Source: Pseudomonadota bacterium (GTDB taxonomy: Bacteria > Pseudomonadota > Gammaproteobacteria > Burkholderiales > Rhodocyclaceae). Taken from it: 64,000 nt of DNA. Where the stretch lies: positions 1 through 64,000 of the forward strand of contig JAGTRU010000003.1 in assembly GCA_018261905.1 (NCBI GenBank), read 5' to 3'. How positions within the stretch are numbered: position 1 is the first letter of the stretch; every line of letters starts with the position of its first letter. The notes beneath the pieces are model-generated. The model had not been told where the DNA came from. It searched no databases and worked only from the letters and a program-made list of their open reading frames with translations. Below are positions 1 to 11,780 of the stretch, in pieces. The translations under genes were made by a program, and so were the position numbers.

Positions 1-1
1 T

Positions 2-241
2 TCACGTAACGGCCGCGACTCACAAGCCCAACGACTGGGCGTCAAGCGCTACGGCGGTCAATTCGTCCTGGCTGGCAACATCATCGTTCGCCAGCGCGGC
101 ACCGAATTCCACCCGGGCGAAAACGTCGGCTGCGGCAAGGATCACACCCTGTTCGCACTGAAGGACGGCGTGATTCAGTTCTCCATCAAGGGCTTGAAAA
201 AGCGCCGCGTGGTGACCATCGTTCCGGCAGCTGCTGAATAA
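2..241 (+). CDS. rpmA: 50S ribosomal protein L27, 3' part
   Basis: The reading frame entering the window at base 2 encodes the C-terminal part of ribosomal protein L27, a component of the large subunit near the peptidyl-transferase centre. The visible residues start at [15 protein letters not shown] and include the family-typical blocks [18 protein letters not shown] and [17 protein letters not shown]; the frame ends at a TAA. About the first nine residues lie outside the window. It is followed by a strong hairpin terminator and then obgE, the usual rplU-rpmA-obgE order. Identification is by direct recognition of the protein sequence. Confidence 0.97.
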   Translation, partial: SRNGRDSQAQRLGVKRYGGQFVLAGNIIVRQRGTEFHPGENVGCGKDHTLFALKDGVIQFSIKGLKKRRVVTIVPAAAE

Positions 242-260
242 TTTCGGCACGGCGGAAATC

Positions 261-290
261 AAAAGCCCTATCCGCCGGATAGGGCTTTTT
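261..290 (+). terminator. Rho-independent terminator after rpmA
   Basis: A perfect 13-bp stem (261-273 with 277-289) and a 3-nt GCC loop, flanked by A and T runs (AAAAGCCC...GGGCTTTTT). It ends the ribosomal-protein transcript before obgE, so obgE probably depends on read-through or on a promoter within 290-346. Confidence 0.92.
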
Positions 291-337
291 ACTTTATGGC
301 ACCGGATTTTCCGGTGGCAGCACCCCAGCGGATGTAG

Positions 338-1438
<1,101 letters not shown>

Positions 1439-1440
1439 GC

Positions 1441-2562
1441 ATGCAGACCACCCGCCTCACCTCCGCTCAACGCCTGGTCGTCAAAGTCGGCTCGGCGCTC
1501 GTCACCAACAACGGCGCCGGCCTCGACCTCGCCGCGATCGAGGACTGGGCACGCCAGATCAGCGTCCTGCGCGAGCAAGGCAAGCAGGTGGTACTGGTCT
1601 CCTCCGGCGCCATCGCTTGCGGCATGCAGCGCCTGGGCTGGAGCAAGCGGCCGAAATCGGTGCATGAATTGCAGGCGGCTGCAGCCGTCGGCCAGATGGG
1701 CCTGGTCCAGGTCTATGAAGGCGCGTTCTCGAAATACGGCCTGCAGACCGCGCAGATCCTGCTCACCCACGACGATCTCGCCGACCGCAAGCGCTACCTC
1801 AATGCCCGCTCGACGCTGACCACCTTGCTCGAACTCGGTGTCGTGCCGATCATCAACGAAAACGACACCGTCGTCACCGACGAGATCAAGTTCGGCGACA
1901 ACGACACGCTCGGCGCCCTGGTCGCCAACCTGATTGAGGCCGACGCCCTGATCATCCTCACCGACCAGACCGGCCTGTTCACCGCCGACCCGCGCAAAGA
2001 CCCGAATGCCACGTTGATCAGCGAAGCGACGGCCGGTGACGAAGCGCTGGAAAGCATGGCCGGCGGCGCCGGCACCCGGATCGGCACCGGCGGCATGATC
2101 ACCAAGGTGATTGCCGCCAAGCGCGCCGCCAGAAGCGGCGCCCACACCGCCATCGCCAGCGGCCGCGAGATCGACCCGATCATTCGCCTGGCCAACGGCG
2201 AAGCGGTTGGCACCTTGCTTGTTTCGAACACCCCGCCGCTCGCGGCCCGCAAACAATGGCTGGCTGACCACCTGCAACTGGCCGGCCGCCTGCTACTCGA
2301 CAACGGCGCCGCTGTCGCCCTGCGCGACGGCAAGAGCCTGCTACCGATCGGCGTCATCGCCAGCGAAGGCGAATTCGAGCGCGGCGCCGCCGTTGCCTGC
2401 ATCGCTCCAGATGGCAGGGAAATCGCCCGTGGCTTGTGCAACTACGGCAGCGGCGAAGCCCGCCTGATCGCGCGAAAGTCGACACAGGAAATCGAAAACC
2501 TGCTCGGTTATGTCGATGAACCGGAAATTATTCACCGCGACAACCTGATTCTGACCAATTAG
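1441..2562 (+). CDS. proB: glutamate 5-kinase
   Basis: Glutamate 5-kinase, 373 aa, catalyses the ATP-dependent phosphorylation of glutamate that opens cytoplasmic proline synthesis. The amino-acid kinase domain (about residues 8-255) shows [26 protein letters not shown] and [10 protein letters not shown]-terminal PUA domain (about 275-360) makes this the long, proteobacterial form. It starts just downstream of obgE, which fits the common obgE-proB pair. The partner proA is not in the window. A 23-bp terminator stem follows immediately. Confidence 0.97.
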   Translation: MQTTRLTSAQRLVVKVGSALVTNNGAGLDLAAIEDWARQISVLREQGKQVVLVSSGAIACGMQRLGWSKRPKSVHELQAAAAVGQMGLVQVYEGAFSKYGLQTAQILLTHDDLADRKRYLNARSTLTTLLELGVVPIINENDTVVTDEIKFGDNDTLGALVANLIEADALIILTDQTGLFTADPRKDPNATLISEATAGDEALESMAGGAGTRIGTGGMITKVIAAKRAARSGAHTAIASGREIDPIIRLANGEAVGTLLVSNTPPLAARKQWLADHLQLAGRLLLDNGAAVALRDGKSLLPIGVIASEGEFERGAAVACIAPDGREIARGLCNYGSGEARLIARKSTQEIENLLGYVDEPEIIHRDNLILTN

Positions 2563-2567
2563 AACGG

Positions 2568-2619
2568 TTTTCCCAAAGAAAAGCCCCGGAATACTTTCCG
2601 GGGCTTTTCTTTGGGAAAA
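2568..2619. terminator. bidirectional terminator between proB and the porin gene
   Basis: A perfect 23-bp inverted repeat (2568-2590 with 2597-2619) and a 6-nt loop ATACTT. The inner part AAAAGCCCCGGA...TCCGGGGCTTTT is itself a classical terminator; the arms extend it with TTTTCCCAAAG...CTTTGGGAAAA. Located between convergent genes, it can work in both directions. Confidence 0.9.
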
Positions 2620-2640
2620 GCAAAAATCCAAAACAAAATA

Positions 2641-2665
2641 AAAAGGGCGCCGAAGCGCCCTTTTT
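2641..2665 (-). terminator. terminator for the porin gene
   Basis: A 10-bp stem with loop CGAA: AAAAGGGCGC at 2641-2650 pairs with GCGCCCTTTT at 2655-2664. On the minus strand it follows the porin stop codon by 25 bases and ends in a T run. It is the second of two tandem hairpins in this convergent gap. Confidence 0.85.
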
Positions 2666-2689
2666 GCTTCCAACTCTGGCTAGGCCAGA

Positions 2690-3805
2690 TTAGAAGGAGT
2701 GACGAACACCAACCATGGCGCCGGTGTAATCGGTACCACCAACAGAGGTCAGGCCCTGCGCAACCGGGTTCAGATAGAAACCGGTATTTGCAGAAGCTTC
2801 GTTGGTCAGACGGGAAACACGAGCGTGCAGTTGCGTACGCTTGCTCAACTCATAGGAATAAACCAGGGTAGCGATCGAAGACTTGGTATCAGCAACGGCG
2901 TTACCATTCAACTTCACATCGCCAGAGCGGGCATATTCCAGACCAATGGTGTTCTTGCCAAAGGACTGAGCAGCGCCAACAGACCAGGCCAGACGCTTAG
3001 CATCGGGGAAAGTATTAGCACCATCAACCTTGGTGCTATCAATCAGAGCGGTCAGCTTGGTAGCGCTCGGCAAGGTGTAAACAACAGCGGCGCGCACGAC
3101 GCTTGCATTGGCACCTGCATCAGCAGCAACAGCGGCCGGGAATGCACCACCAGCATAGCCGGCATCTTGAGTACGGTGATAGATCAAGCCAGCAAACAGC
3201 GGGCCATTGTCGTATTGAGCAGCAGCTTGCCACTGACGCGCATTAGCAACACCATTGGAAGCAGCACCGCTGACACGGCTTTCACCATTCACATAAGCCA
3301 GAACACCGGAGAAACCGGAGAAGGACGGCGAGATGTAAGCAACAGCATTGCTAGCACGGTTATCAGCACCGGTCTGGGTACCGGCGATGGTGCCGGTGAT
3401 CGAAGCCGTCGTACCGAAACCAGCAGCACCCGGGGTCAGCTCAACCTTGGAACCCATGGCACGCGACGGGGGGGTCAGGAGACCAAAAGCCACGGTACCG
3501 AAACCACCAGCCAGGCCGATATAGGTATCACGACCAGAACCAAAACCACCAACATCAGCATTGACGCCGGTTTCGAACTGGAACACGGCGGTCAGGCCGT
3601 TGCCCAGGGCTTCTGCACCCTTGAAACCGATGTAGGACGAGTTGTTATCCAGACGGCCAACGGAAGCCTGGCTGGAACCGGTACCAGAAACGGCAACGTA
3701 AGCTTGACCCAGGTCAGCAACGCCGTAAACGGTAACGTTGGATTGAGCGAAAGCGGCGCCGGAAGCAACAGCAGCGACGGCCAGAGCAATAATCTTCTTT
3801 TGCAT
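2690..3805 (-). CDS. Gram-negative outer-membrane porin
   Basis: General porin of the betaproteobacterial type, 371 aa, expected as a trimeric 16-strand beta-barrel that lets small hydrophilic solutes through the outer membrane. An obvious signal peptide ends at residue 20 (MQKKIIALAVAAVASGAAFA), followed by the characteristic first strand QSNVTVYGVADLGQAYV. The chain ends in Phe (MVGVRHSF), the outer-membrane assembly signal. AAGGAG lies just upstream of the ATG. Codon use is biased and regular, as expected of a highly expressed gene. It is monocistronic, with terminators downstream. Substrate preference cannot be read from the sequence. The second porin at 10437 is distinct. Confidence 0.93.
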   Translation of the reverse strand: MQKKIIALAVAAVASGAAFAQSNVTVYGVADLGQAYVAVSGTGSSQASVGRLDNNSSYIGFKGAEALGNGLTAVFQFETGVNADVGGFGSGRDTYIGLAGGFGTVAFGLLTPPSRAMGSKVELTPGAAGFGTTASITGTIAGTQTGADNRASNAVAYISPSFSGFSGVLAYVNGESRVSGAASNGVANARQWQAAAQYDNGPLFAGLIYHRTQDAGYAGGAFPAAVAADAGANASVVRAAVVYTLPSATKLTALIDSTKVDGANTFPDAKRLAWSVGAAQSFGKNTIGLEYARSGDVKLNGNAVADTKSSIATLVYSYELSKRTQLHARVSRLTNEASANTGFYLNPVAQGLTSVGGTDYTGAMVGVRHSF

Positions 3806-3978
3806 CAGAAAATCTCCTTAGTGGTTAGTTTTTAATCCGATCTTGCGAACTGATTAAGCTTTACCTCTCGGATCGAGAAGTTGAAATCGATTGTCGCAAA
3901 GAGCGGGAGCGGGCAGCAACGAGTGTTTGAGTTTCAGCAGAGCTTGGGCAAGGTTTTGTTGTTTCGACGCAACAGCCC

Positions 3979-4806
3979 TCAGGCGAAAAGCCGGGACAGC
4001 TCAAGACCGGGGTCGGCGGCGCGCATGAAGGCTTCGCCGACGAGGAAGGTTTCGACCCGGGCGGCCCGCATCTGGGCGACATCTTCCGGGCGGACGATAC
4101 CGCTCTCGGTGACCACGATGCGCCCGGCCGGGATACGCGCCAGCAGGCCGAGGGTTGTCTCGAGCGTCACGGCAAAGGTCCGCAGGTTACGGTTGTTGAT
4201 GCCGAGCAGCGGAGTTTTTAGCTGCAGGGCGACGTCGAGCTCTTCGCCGTTATGCACTTCAACCAGGACCGCCATGCCGTAGTCCTGCGCCTGCGCCTCG
4301 AGTTCCCGCATCTGTTGCAGATCGAGCGCCGCCGCAATAAGCAGAATGCAGTCCGCCCCCATGGCCCGCGCTTCGGCCACCTGATAGCGGTCGACCATGA
4401 AGTCTTTGCGCAATACCGGCAGCGCACAGGCCGCCCGGGCGGCCTGCAGATATTCCGGCGCGCCCTGGAAATAGGGGCCATCGGTCAGGACCGAAAGACA
4501 GGCGGCGCCGTGCCTGGCGTAGCTCAGGGCAATCTCGGCCGGACGAAAATCCGGGCGAATGACGCCCTTCGACGGACTGGCCTTCTTGATTTCGGCGATG
4601 ACCGCCGGCTGGCCGGCCGCAATCTTTTGGCGAATGGCACCGACAAAGTCGCGCGCCGCCGGTTGGGCCGCCGCTTCGGCTTCGACCACGGCCAGTGGTT
4701 TGACCGCTTGCGCCGCCGCCACTTCCTGGTGCTTGGTGGCAATGATCTTATTGAGAATATCGCTGCCTTCGGCCGGCGGCGCAATTTCGCTGGGGCTCGT
4801 TTTCAT
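3979..4806 (-). CDS. trpC: indole-3-glycerol-phosphate synthase
   Basis: Indole-3-glycerol-phosphate synthase, 275 aa, closes the indole ring in tryptophan synthesis (CdRP to indole glycerol phosphate). A TIM-barrel enzyme; the family blocks are [45 protein letters not shown] and VTESGI. It is monofunctional, with no fused PRAI domain. The ATG at 4806 overlaps the trpD stop as ATGA; a GTG two codons upstream is possible but less likely. It is the last gene of the trpG-trpD-trpC group. Confidence 0.96.
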   Translation of the reverse strand: MKTSPSEIAPPAEGSDILNKIIATKHQEVAAAQAVKPLAVVEAEAAAQPAARDFVGAIRQKIAAGQPAVIAEIKKASPSKGVIRPDFRPAEIALSYARHGAACLSVLTDGPYFQGAPEYLQAARAACALPVLRKDFMVDRYQVAEARAMGADCILLIAAALDLQQMRELEAQAQDYGMAVLVEVHNGEELDVALQLKTPLLGINNRNLRTFAVTLETTLGLLARIPAGRIVVTESGIVRPEDVAQMRAARVETFLVGEAFMRAADPGLELSRLFA

Positions 4807-5825
4807 GCGCACTGCTTCGTGAAACCGACGAATTGTTCCAGCTTGGCTCGTGCTGCGCCGGAGGCGATGGCTTCGAAGGCCTTCTCAACGCCATCGGCCA
4901 GGGTTTCGGCGACGCCGCAAACATAAATGCTGGCCCCGGCATTGAGGGCGACGATGTCGCGGGCGGCACCGAGTTTGTTGTCGAGGGCGCCAAGCAGCAT
5001 GGCTTTCGATTCCTCGACATTGGCGACCTGCAACACTTTCGGGTCATGCACCGGCAGGTTGAACTCTTCCGGATGAAGCTCGTATTCGCTGACCCGGCCG
5101 TCCTTCAATTCGCCGACCAGGGTCCGGCCGGAAATCGAGATTTCGTCCAGCCCTTCGCGGCCAAAGACGGTCAGCGCCCGCGTGCTGCCCAGGCGCTGCA
5201 GAACGCGTACCTGAATACCGACCAGATCGGGGTGAAAGACACCCATCACCTGTTGCGGGGCGTTGGCCGGATTGGTCAGCGGACCGAGGATATTGAAGAT
5301 CGTCCGGACCCCCAGTTCGCGGCGCACCGGCGCGGCATGTTTCATGGCGCTGTGGTGATTGGGCGCGAACATGAAGCCGACGCCGGTGGCTTCGATACTC
5401 TGAGCGACCTGCGGCGGATTCAGGTTGATATTGGCGCCGAGGGCCTCGAGCACGTCGGCGCTGCCCGACTGACTGGAAACGGAACGCCCGCCGTGCTTGG
5501 CGATGCGCGCCCCGACGGCGGCGGCGACGAACATCGCGGCGGTGGAAATATTGAAGGTATGGGCGCCGTCACCGCCGGTACCGCAGGTATCGACCAAGCG
5601 ACGGTTGTCGGCGACCTCAACCTTGGTCGACAGTTCGCGCATGACGGTTGCCGCAGCGGCGATTTCGCCAATAGTTTCCTTCTTGACGCGAAGCCCGGTG
5701 ATGATCGCGGCGATCATCACCGGCGTGACTTCGCCGCCCATGATCTGGCGCATCAGGGAAACCATTTCGTCATGGAAAATTTCGCGATGTTCGATAACGC
5801 GCTGCAGCGCGGCTTGCGGAGTCAT
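4803..5825 (-). CDS. trpD: anthranilate phosphoribosyltransferase
   Basis: Anthranilate phosphoribosyltransferase, 340 aa, transfers phosphoribose from PRPP to anthranilate. An alpha-helical N-terminal domain is followed by the PRPP-binding glycine motif [17 protein letters not shown] (GTGGDG at 82-87) and [35 protein letters not shown] is the usual later block. It overlaps trpG upstream and trpC downstream by four bases each (ATGA), indicating translational coupling and tight stoichiometry. Confidence 0.97.
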   Translation of the reverse strand: MTPQAALQRVIEHREIFHDEMVSLMRQIMGGEVTPVMIAAIITGLRVKKETIGEIAAAATVMRELSTKVEVADNRRLVDTCGTGGDGAHTFNISTAAMFVAAAVGARIAKHGGRSVSSQSGSADVLEALGANINLNPPQVAQSIEATGVGFMFAPNHHSAMKHAAPVRRELGVRTIFNILGPLTNPANAPQQVMGVFHPDLVGIQVRVLQRLGSTRALTVFGREGLDEISISGRTLVGELKDGRVSEYELHPEEFNLPVHDPKVLQVANVEESKAMLLGALDNKLGAARDIVALNAGASIYVCGVAETLADGVEKAFEAIASGAARAKLEQFVGFTKQCA

Positions 5826-6394
5826 GATTGGTGTTCCTCAAGAAAGTTTTTCAACAGATCGTGGCCGCGTTCGGTCAGGATGGATTCCGGATGGAACTGC
5901 ACGCCCTCGACGGCCAGGGTCTTGTGGCGGACCCCCATGATTTCGCCGTCCTCAGTCCACGCGGTGATTTCCAGGCAATCGGGCAGGCTGGCGCGCTCAA
6001 TGGCCAGCGAATGGTAGCGGGTACAGGTCAGCGGATTGGGCAGGCCCTTGAAGACACCGACGTCCAAATGCTGCACCGGCGACACCTTGCCGTGCATCAA
6101 TTGCTTGGCATGTACGACCTTGCCGCCAAAGGCTTCGCCGATGGCCTGGTGACCGAGGCAAACGCCGAGCAGCGGAATCTTGCCGGCGAAGTGCTTGATC
6201 GCCGCCAGCGAAACACCGGCCTGGGCCGGCGCGCAGGGGCCAGGGGAAATCACCAGGTAGTGCGGTTTGAGGCGCTCGATTTCGGCAATCGTGATCGCGT
6301 CGTTGCGGTAGACCTGCACGTCCTGGCCCAATTCGCCGAAATACTGGACGATGTTGTAGGTAAAGCTGTCGTAGTTATCGATCATCAGCAGCAT
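5822..6394 (-). CDS. trpG: anthranilate synthase component II (glutamine amidotransferase)
   Basis: Glutaminase subunit of anthranilate synthase, 190 aa, supplying ammonia to TrpE. Class I amidotransferase with the oxyanion block [11 protein letters not shown], nucleophile Cys79 in [17 protein letters not shown], and the His168/Glu170 dyad in [11 protein letters not shown]. The N-terminus [18 protein letters not shown] is canonical. It is not next to trpE, which lies 13.9 kb away at 20251 on the same strand. A close paralogue can serve in p-aminobenzoate synthesis (PabA); with trpDC directly downstream, a main role in tryptophan synthesis is most likely. No leader peptide with Trp codons is visible upstream. 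Confidence 0.95.
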   Translation of the reverse strand: MLLMIDNYDSFTYNIVQYFGELGQDVQVYRNDAITIAEIERLKPHYLVISPGPCAPAQAGVSLAAIKHFAGKIPLLGVCLGHQAIGEAFGGKVVHAKQLMHGKVSPVQHLDVGVFKGLPNPLTCTRYHSLAIERASLPDCLEITAWTEDGEIMGVRHKTLAVEGVQFHPESILTERGHDLLKNFLEEHQS

Positions 6395-6553
6395 GCTGTT
6401 GATTCCTTGCTGGATACGGTAAGCGTCAAATTCTACAACACGCCCCGCCCGCCCGTCCGCCCGGAAGGCGAGTGTGCCGGGAGAAACGGCGTAGGGCGGC
6501 GGCTTTCAAGTTAAAATGCGCGCTTATTTCGCCACTTGCCGCCGGATTGACCC

Positions 6554-7564
6554 ATGAGCGCCGCCCCTTCCATGCCCCCGCATAGCCTTTCCATCGTCGT
6601 CCCGTTCTACAACGAAGAGGACAATATCGCACCGCTGGTCAAGCGGGTGCATGAGGCGCTGGTCGGCTACGAAAATCCGTGGGAGCTGGTGCTGGTCGAT
6701 GACGGGAGCAGCGATGCGACGGTCGACCGGGCCATCGTCTCCGCCCGGGAATACGGCCCGCATGTGCGCATTGTCGAACTGACGCGCAATTTCAAGCAGA
6801 CGGCCGCCATGCAGGCCGGCATCGATGCGGCGCGCGGCGATGTCATCGTCACCATGGATGGCGACTTGCAGAATGATCCGGAAGATATTCCGCGCATGGT
6901 CGCCCGCCTACTCAACGAAGACCTCGACCTGGTCGCCGGCTGGCGCCAGAATCGGCAGGATGGCCTGTTCCTGCGCAAGATCCCGTCGAAGATCGCCAAT
7001 CGCCTGATCGCCCGGCTGACCGGCGTCCACCTCAAGGACTACGGCTGCAGCCTGAAAGCCTTCCGCGGCCATGTCATCAAGAGCGTCCGCCTGTACGGCG
7101 AAATGCACCGTTTCATCCCGGCCTGGCTGGCCACGGTAACGACGCCGCGCCGCATCGCCCAGGAGCCGACGACCCACCATGCCCGCACGGCCGGGGTTTC
7201 GAAGTACGGCATTTCGCGCACCTTCCGGGTCATTCTCGATCTCATTGCCGTGTATTTCTTCATGCGTTTCCGGGCCCGGCCCGGCCATTTCTTCGGCAGC
7301 ATCGGCCTGGCCTTGACGGCGACCTCCGGCCTGATCATGACCTGGCTGGCCTGGGTCAAGTTCGGCCTCGGCGAAAACATCGGCGGCCGGCCCTTGCTGA
7401 TCGTCGCCATCGGCGGCCTGATTGCCGGCGTCCATTTCATCACCACCGGCGTGCTCTCCGAATTGCTGGCCCGCATCTATTTCGAGTCGGGCACCGTGCG
7501 CTCCTATGCGGCACGTCCGGAGCGGCAACTGGCGGCAGACGAAGGCTGGCATAAAGCGGCGTGA
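6554..7564 (+). CDS. family 2 glycosyltransferase, ArnC/GtrB-like
   Basis: Membrane-anchored polyprenyl-phosphate glycosyltransferase, 336 aa. The GT-A domain shows SIVVPFYNEEDNI, VDDGSSD (48-54) and MDGDLQNDP (101-109), which carries the DxD metal site. Two hydrophobic segments near residues 230-300 anchor it, as in ArnC, GtrB and DPM1-like enzymes. The next gene, which overlaps its stop (GTGA), is a GT39 integral-membrane transferase. This pairing suggests synthesis and use of an undecaprenyl-phosphate sugar to decorate lipid A, O-antigen or another periplasmic acceptor. The sugar is unknown, and arnA/B/D-type genes are absent here. Confidence 0.88.
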   Translation: MSAAPSMPPHSLSIVVPFYNEEDNIAPLVKRVHEALVGYENPWELVLVDDGSSDATVDRAIVSAREYGPHVRIVELTRNFKQTAAMQAGIDAARGDVIVTMDGDLQNDPEDIPRMVARLLNEDLDLVAGWRQNRQDGLFLRKIPSKIANRLIARLTGVHLKDYGCSLKAFRGHVIKSVRLYGEMHRFIPAWLATVTTPRRIAQEPTTHHARTAGVSKYGISRTFRVILDLIAVYFFMRFRARPGHFFGSIGLALTATSGLIMTWLAWVKFGLGENIGGRPLLIVAIGGLIAGVHFITTGVLSELLARIYFESGTVRSYAARPERQLAADEGWHKAA

Positions 7565-9033
7565 GGGCAGCGCTCGCCAACCGCTTTTACGAGACGCACG
7601 GGCCCCGGCTGCTTTTCGCCCTGGGCGCCGCCCTGCTCGTCTGGCGGGGGCTGGTCGTCCAGCAAGCGGGCATCACCCTCTATGTGGACGAAGCACAATA
7701 CTGGACCTGGGCGCAGCACCTCGACTGGGGCTACTTTTCCAAACCGCCCGGCATCGCCGCCCTGATCTGGCTGTCAACCGCCCTGTTCGGCGACGGCATG
7801 CTCGGCGTCAAGGCCCTGGCCATGCTCTGCTATCCGTTGGCGGCAGGCGTCTGCTGGGCGATCGCCCAACGTTTGTACGACGCCCGCACCGCCTTCTGGT
7901 CAGCGATCGTTGTGCTCACCCTGCCGCTCTTCGCCTGGCTTGGCCTGTTCGTATCGACCGACGCCCTGCTCACCCTGTTCTGGGCGCTGGCCCTGTGGGC
8001 TTACCTGCGGGCGCTCGAGAGCGATAGCTGGGGCGACTGGCTAGTGCTCGGTGCGCTGTGCGGCCTCGGCCTGCTCGCCAAATACACCATGGCCGCCTGG
8101 CTGGCCGCCGCTTTCCTGCACCTGCTCGCCGCGCACCGCCCCCGCCTGGCGACGCTCAAACCCTGGTTGGCCGCCGGGCTGGCCCTACTCATGCTGGCCC
8201 CGAATATCGTCTGGAATTTCCAGCACGACTTCCCGACCCTCAAGCACACCGCCGACATCACGCTCAACAAGACGACGGTCGGTGGTATCGGCGCGCTCGG
8301 CGAATTCTGGGCGGCGCAGTGGATTTCCTTCGGCCCGCTGCTCGGCGGCGTCTTCTTCTGGCTGCTGCTGCGTGCCAAGGCGAGCTGGCGGGACGAAAAC
8401 ACCCGCCTCCTGCTCTGGTTCGCACTGCCGCTCTGGCTGGTCGTTTCCCTGCAGGCGCTAAAAAGCGGCGCCAATCCGAATTGGGCGGCGCCGGCCTTCG
8501 CCCCGGCGGCCATTGCGATCACCGCCTGGCTGTTGCAACGGGGCAGGATGCGCTGGCTGCTTATCGGCCTGACGGTCAATGTCGCCCTGGTCGGCCTAAT
8601 TTATTACTGGCCCAGCCTGCTCGCCGTGGCCAAGGTCGACAACCCGGCCCGGAAGAATCCCTACAAGCGGGCCATCGGCTGGGACAGCCTGGGGCGCCAA
8701 CTAAAACCCTGGATCCAGGCCCATCCCTCGGCCGTCCTGATTGCCGACAACCGCACCCTGCTCGCCCACATGCTCTACGAGCTGCGCGACCTGAAACCGC
8801 TGGCCGCGAGCTGGAATCCGAGCGGTGAAGCGGGCGACCACTACAAACTGACCACCGATCTGCGCCCCTACGTCGGACGCGACGCCATCCTGATCACCCA
8901 GGATCCGCCGGGTGAACGGTTTTCCTCCCATTTTGCCCATAGCGAAAAACTGGCCACGCTGAAAGCGCCACTCGACGAGCAGACTTCGCGCGATCTTGAG
9001 GTTTACCTGCTGCACGACTTCAAGGGTTATTGA
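7561..9033 (+). CDS. family 39 glycosyltransferase (ArnT-like), integral membrane
   Basis: ArnT/PMT-family glycosyltransferase, 490 aa, with about a dozen hydrophobic helices. The first periplasmic loop carries the family motif YVDEAQYWTWAQHLDWGYFSKPPG (residues 41-64), where the acidic pair Asp43-Glu44 is expected to be catalytic. It would transfer a sugar from a polyprenyl-phosphate donor made by the preceding GT2 protein. The GTG start overlaps the upstream stop (GTGA), showing translational coupling. The acceptor (lipid A, glycan or protein) cannot be told from the sequence. Confidence 0.87.
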   Translation: MRAALANRFYETHGPRLLFALGAALLVWRGLVVQQAGITLYVDEAQYWTWAQHLDWGYFSKPPGIAALIWLSTALFGDGMLGVKALAMLCYPLAAGVCWAIAQRLYDARTAFWSAIVVLTLPLFAWLGLFVSTDALLTLFWALALWAYLRALESDSWGDWLVLGALCGLGLLAKYTMAAWLAAAFLHLLAAHRPRLATLKPWLAAGLALLMLAPNIVWNFQHDFPTLKHTADITLNKTTVGGIGALGEFWAAQWISFGPLLGGVFFWLLLRAKASWRDENTRLLLWFALPLWLVVSLQALKSGANPNWAAPAFAPAAIAITAWLLQRGRMRWLLIGLTVNVALVGLIYYWPSLLAVAKVDNPARKNPYKRAIGWDSLGRQLKPWIQAHPSAVLIADNRTLLAHMLYELRDLKPLAASWNPSGEAGDHYKLTTDLRPYVGRDAILITQDPPGERFSSHFAHSEKLATLKAPLDEQTSRDLEVYLLHDFKGY

Positions 9034-9050
9034 AGCCGCAGGCTTCACCC

Positions 9051-9096
9051 ATCGGGAATCCGAAGGCAGCACCGGGCAAAGCATCGACATTCCGTC
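9051..9096 (+). promoter_or_regulatory. paired activator-binding dyads upstream of ansB
   Basis: Two 14-base dyads 32 bp apart: ATCGGGAATCCGAA (9051-9064) and ATCGACATTCCGTC (9083-9096). The first matches 9 of 10 defined bases of TTCGG-N4-CCGAA, which I recall as the AauR site of Pseudomonas; the second matches 6 of 10. Their centres lie 115 and 83 bp upstream of the -24 GG of the sigma-54 promoter, the same distances seen at gltI. Confidence 0.6.
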
Positions 9097-9170
9097 AGCC
9101 CATCGCCAGACAGCGAACAACACCACCGTTAAATCAATTAGATAGGAATAACCGACCAAGCAAAATGGCC

Positions 9171-9186
9171 TGGCACGCCGGGTGCT
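9171..9186 (+). promoter_or_regulatory. sigma-54 (-24/-12) promoter of ansB
   Basis: TGGCACGCCGGGTGCT: a perfect -24 TGGCAC and a -12 GTGCT, with the invariant GG and GC exactly 12 bases apart. Against TGGCAC-N5-TTGCW only one defined base differs. It lies 69 bases before the ansB ATG, with two AAGGAG sequences downstream. Confidence 0.75.
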
Positions 9187-9191
9187 ATTGA

Positions 9192-10301
<1,110 letters not shown>

Positions 10302-10325
10302 GCCTCTTCGGCTAGACCACCGGAA

Positions 10326-10348
10326 CCGGCGGCAGGACCCGCCGCCGG
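10326..10348 (+). other. GC-rich hairpin between ansB and the porin gene
   Basis: An 8-bp stem (CCGGCGGC at 10326-10333 with GCCGCCGG at 10341-10348), no T run behind it. It could stabilise the ansB 3' end or attenuate read-through into the porin gene. No sigma-54 site or TCGG-N4-CCGA dyad was found in 10302-10436. Confidence 0.35.
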
Positions 10349-10436
10349 CCCGCCCTCCCCGTTGCAAACCAGACACCGATGCCGCATCGCAGATGCCGAC
10401 AGGGACCGCTGTTATCTCGAATAAAGGATCAGAAGC

Positions 10437-11612
10437 ATGAAAAAACTCGCTATCGCCATGGCTACTGCAGGCCTCATCACCACCGTCGCCCCGGGCCTCG
10501 CCCAGGCCGGCGAGCTCGACGACATGAAGATTGCCCTGCAAAAACTGCAGGAGCGCATTGCCCAACTCGAAGCCCAGCCCAAGGCCGCCCCCAGCCCGGC
10601 AACCAACGCGCCGGTCCTCTCCGCCTCCTCGCTGGGGGCCAATGCCAGCGTCACCGCTTACGGCAAACTCGACCTATTCACCGAATACAACAGCGGCGGC
10701 GGCAAGGGCGATCGCCTGGCCCTCGAATCGGGCGGCCTCAACGGCAGCCGGCTGGGCGTCAAGGGCGGCGCCGACATCAACCAAGGCCTGCGCGCCGTTT
10801 TCCAACTGGAAGCCGGCATTTTTGCCAACAAGGGCACCCTGGCCCAGGGCGGCCGCCTGTTCGGGCGCCAGGCCTACGCCGGGATCGAAGGCAAGTACGG
10901 GCGGCTGACCGCGGGTCGCCAATATTCGCCGCTCTATAACGCCATCATCAGCTACGACGCGTTCGAGCAGGGCTATGGTTCGCCGACCACCGACGGCAAC
11001 GTCAGCACTGGCTCGACACGTTTCGACAGCGCGCTGGTCTATGCCAGCCCGAAATTCCACGGTTTGAGCGCCAACGCCATGCTCGCCCTGGGCGGCGAAA
11101 CCGGTCGCAACTCCGAGGCGCTAGGCCTCGCCGTCAATTATGAAACCGGCCCCTTCGAGATCAGCCTCGCCTACCAGGATGACGACCATGCGAGCAGTAC
11201 CACGACGCGTAGCGAGAACGCTTTTGTTGGTGTCGGCTACCAGATCATGAAGACCAAGCTGCTGGCCGGCTACGGCCAGGCGGCGACGACGCCGGACGGC
11301 GGCAGCCGGACGACACGCCATGAATGGATGCTCGGCAGCCGCACGGCAGCCACCGCCAGCGGCCAACTGCTGCTCTCCTACGGCGAAGGGCGAACCGAGA
11401 ACGCGACGCCCAACAACAAGGGCAGCGTCGCCACCATCGGCTGGGTCGAAACGATCGGCGCCCAGTCGCGCCTCTATGGCATCGTCTCCGCCCACCAGAA
11501 CAGCGCCGGCTCGGCCCTGGTCCCGCTGGGCACCAGTTCGGCCGGCAACTACGTGATCAATGCCGGCGACTCGGCTTACGGCCTGGCGCTGGGGTATCAG
11601 TACTGGTTCTAA
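10437..11612 (+). CDS. outer-membrane porin with N-terminal coiled coil
   Basis: Porin of 391 aa. The signal peptide ends near residue 24 (AGLAQA-type site reading PGLAQA|GELDD). It is followed by a short heptad-like stretch DMKIALQKLQERIAQLEAQ, then an Ala/Pro linker and the first strand SVTAYGKLDLFTEY. The chain ends in Phe (LALGYQYWF). The coiled-coil start sets it apart from the porin at 2690 and recalls porins whose N-terminal helix trimerises or contacts peptidoglycan. It lies 135 bp downstream of ansB without an obvious promoter, so cotranscription and a role in Asn/Gln/Asp/Glu entry are plausible but unproven. Confidence 0.9.
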   Translation: MKKLAIAMATAGLITTVAPGLAQAGELDDMKIALQKLQERIAQLEAQPKAAPSPATNAPVLSASSLGANASVTAYGKLDLFTEYNSGGGKGDRLALESGGLNGSRLGVKGGADINQGLRAVFQLEAGIFANKGTLAQGGRLFGRQAYAGIEGKYGRLTAGRQYSPLYNAIISYDAFEQGYGSPTTDGNVSTGSTRFDSALVYASPKFHGLSANAMLALGGETGRNSEALGLAVNYETGPFEISLAYQDDDHASSTTTRSENAFVGVGYQIMKTKLLAGYGQAATTPDGGSRTTRHEWMLGSRTAATASGQLLLSYGEGRTENATPNNKGSVATIGWVETIGAQSRLYGIVSAHQNSAGSALVPLGTSSAGNYVINAGDSAYGLALGYQYWF

Positions 11613-11619
11613 GCCGCAC

Positions 11620-11664
11620 CTCCGGGGTGGCGAAGCCCAAGGGGGTTTCGCCGCGCCACCGGAG
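11620..11664 (+). other. imperfect hairpin after the porin gene
   Basis: CTCCGG and TGGCG (11620-11632) pair with CGCCA and CCGGAG (11654-11664), separated by a GG bulge. It sits just after the porin stop with no T run, so it may be a processing or stabilising 3' structure rather than an intrinsic terminator. Confidence 0.4.
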
Positions 11665-11780
11665 CATCGTCCGACCAGAGCTTTCGCAGCCCGGATTTAC
11701 ACAAACTTACCAGTCATAACAGCGTTTAACATTTGCCTTCTGCAAGATCGGGCCTGGTCAATTTCCGGTACGCGATCGAC

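Noticed and set aside
6426..6553. Trp leader ORF before trpG
   Set aside because: Only one TGG occurs on the minus strand in this gap and no short ORF with Trp codons is present, unlike the trpE leader.
10302..10436. Possible sigma-54 promoter for the second porin
   Set aside because: A TTGCA at 10362-10366 has no TGGCA at the right distance, and no TCGG-N4-CCGA dyad is present.
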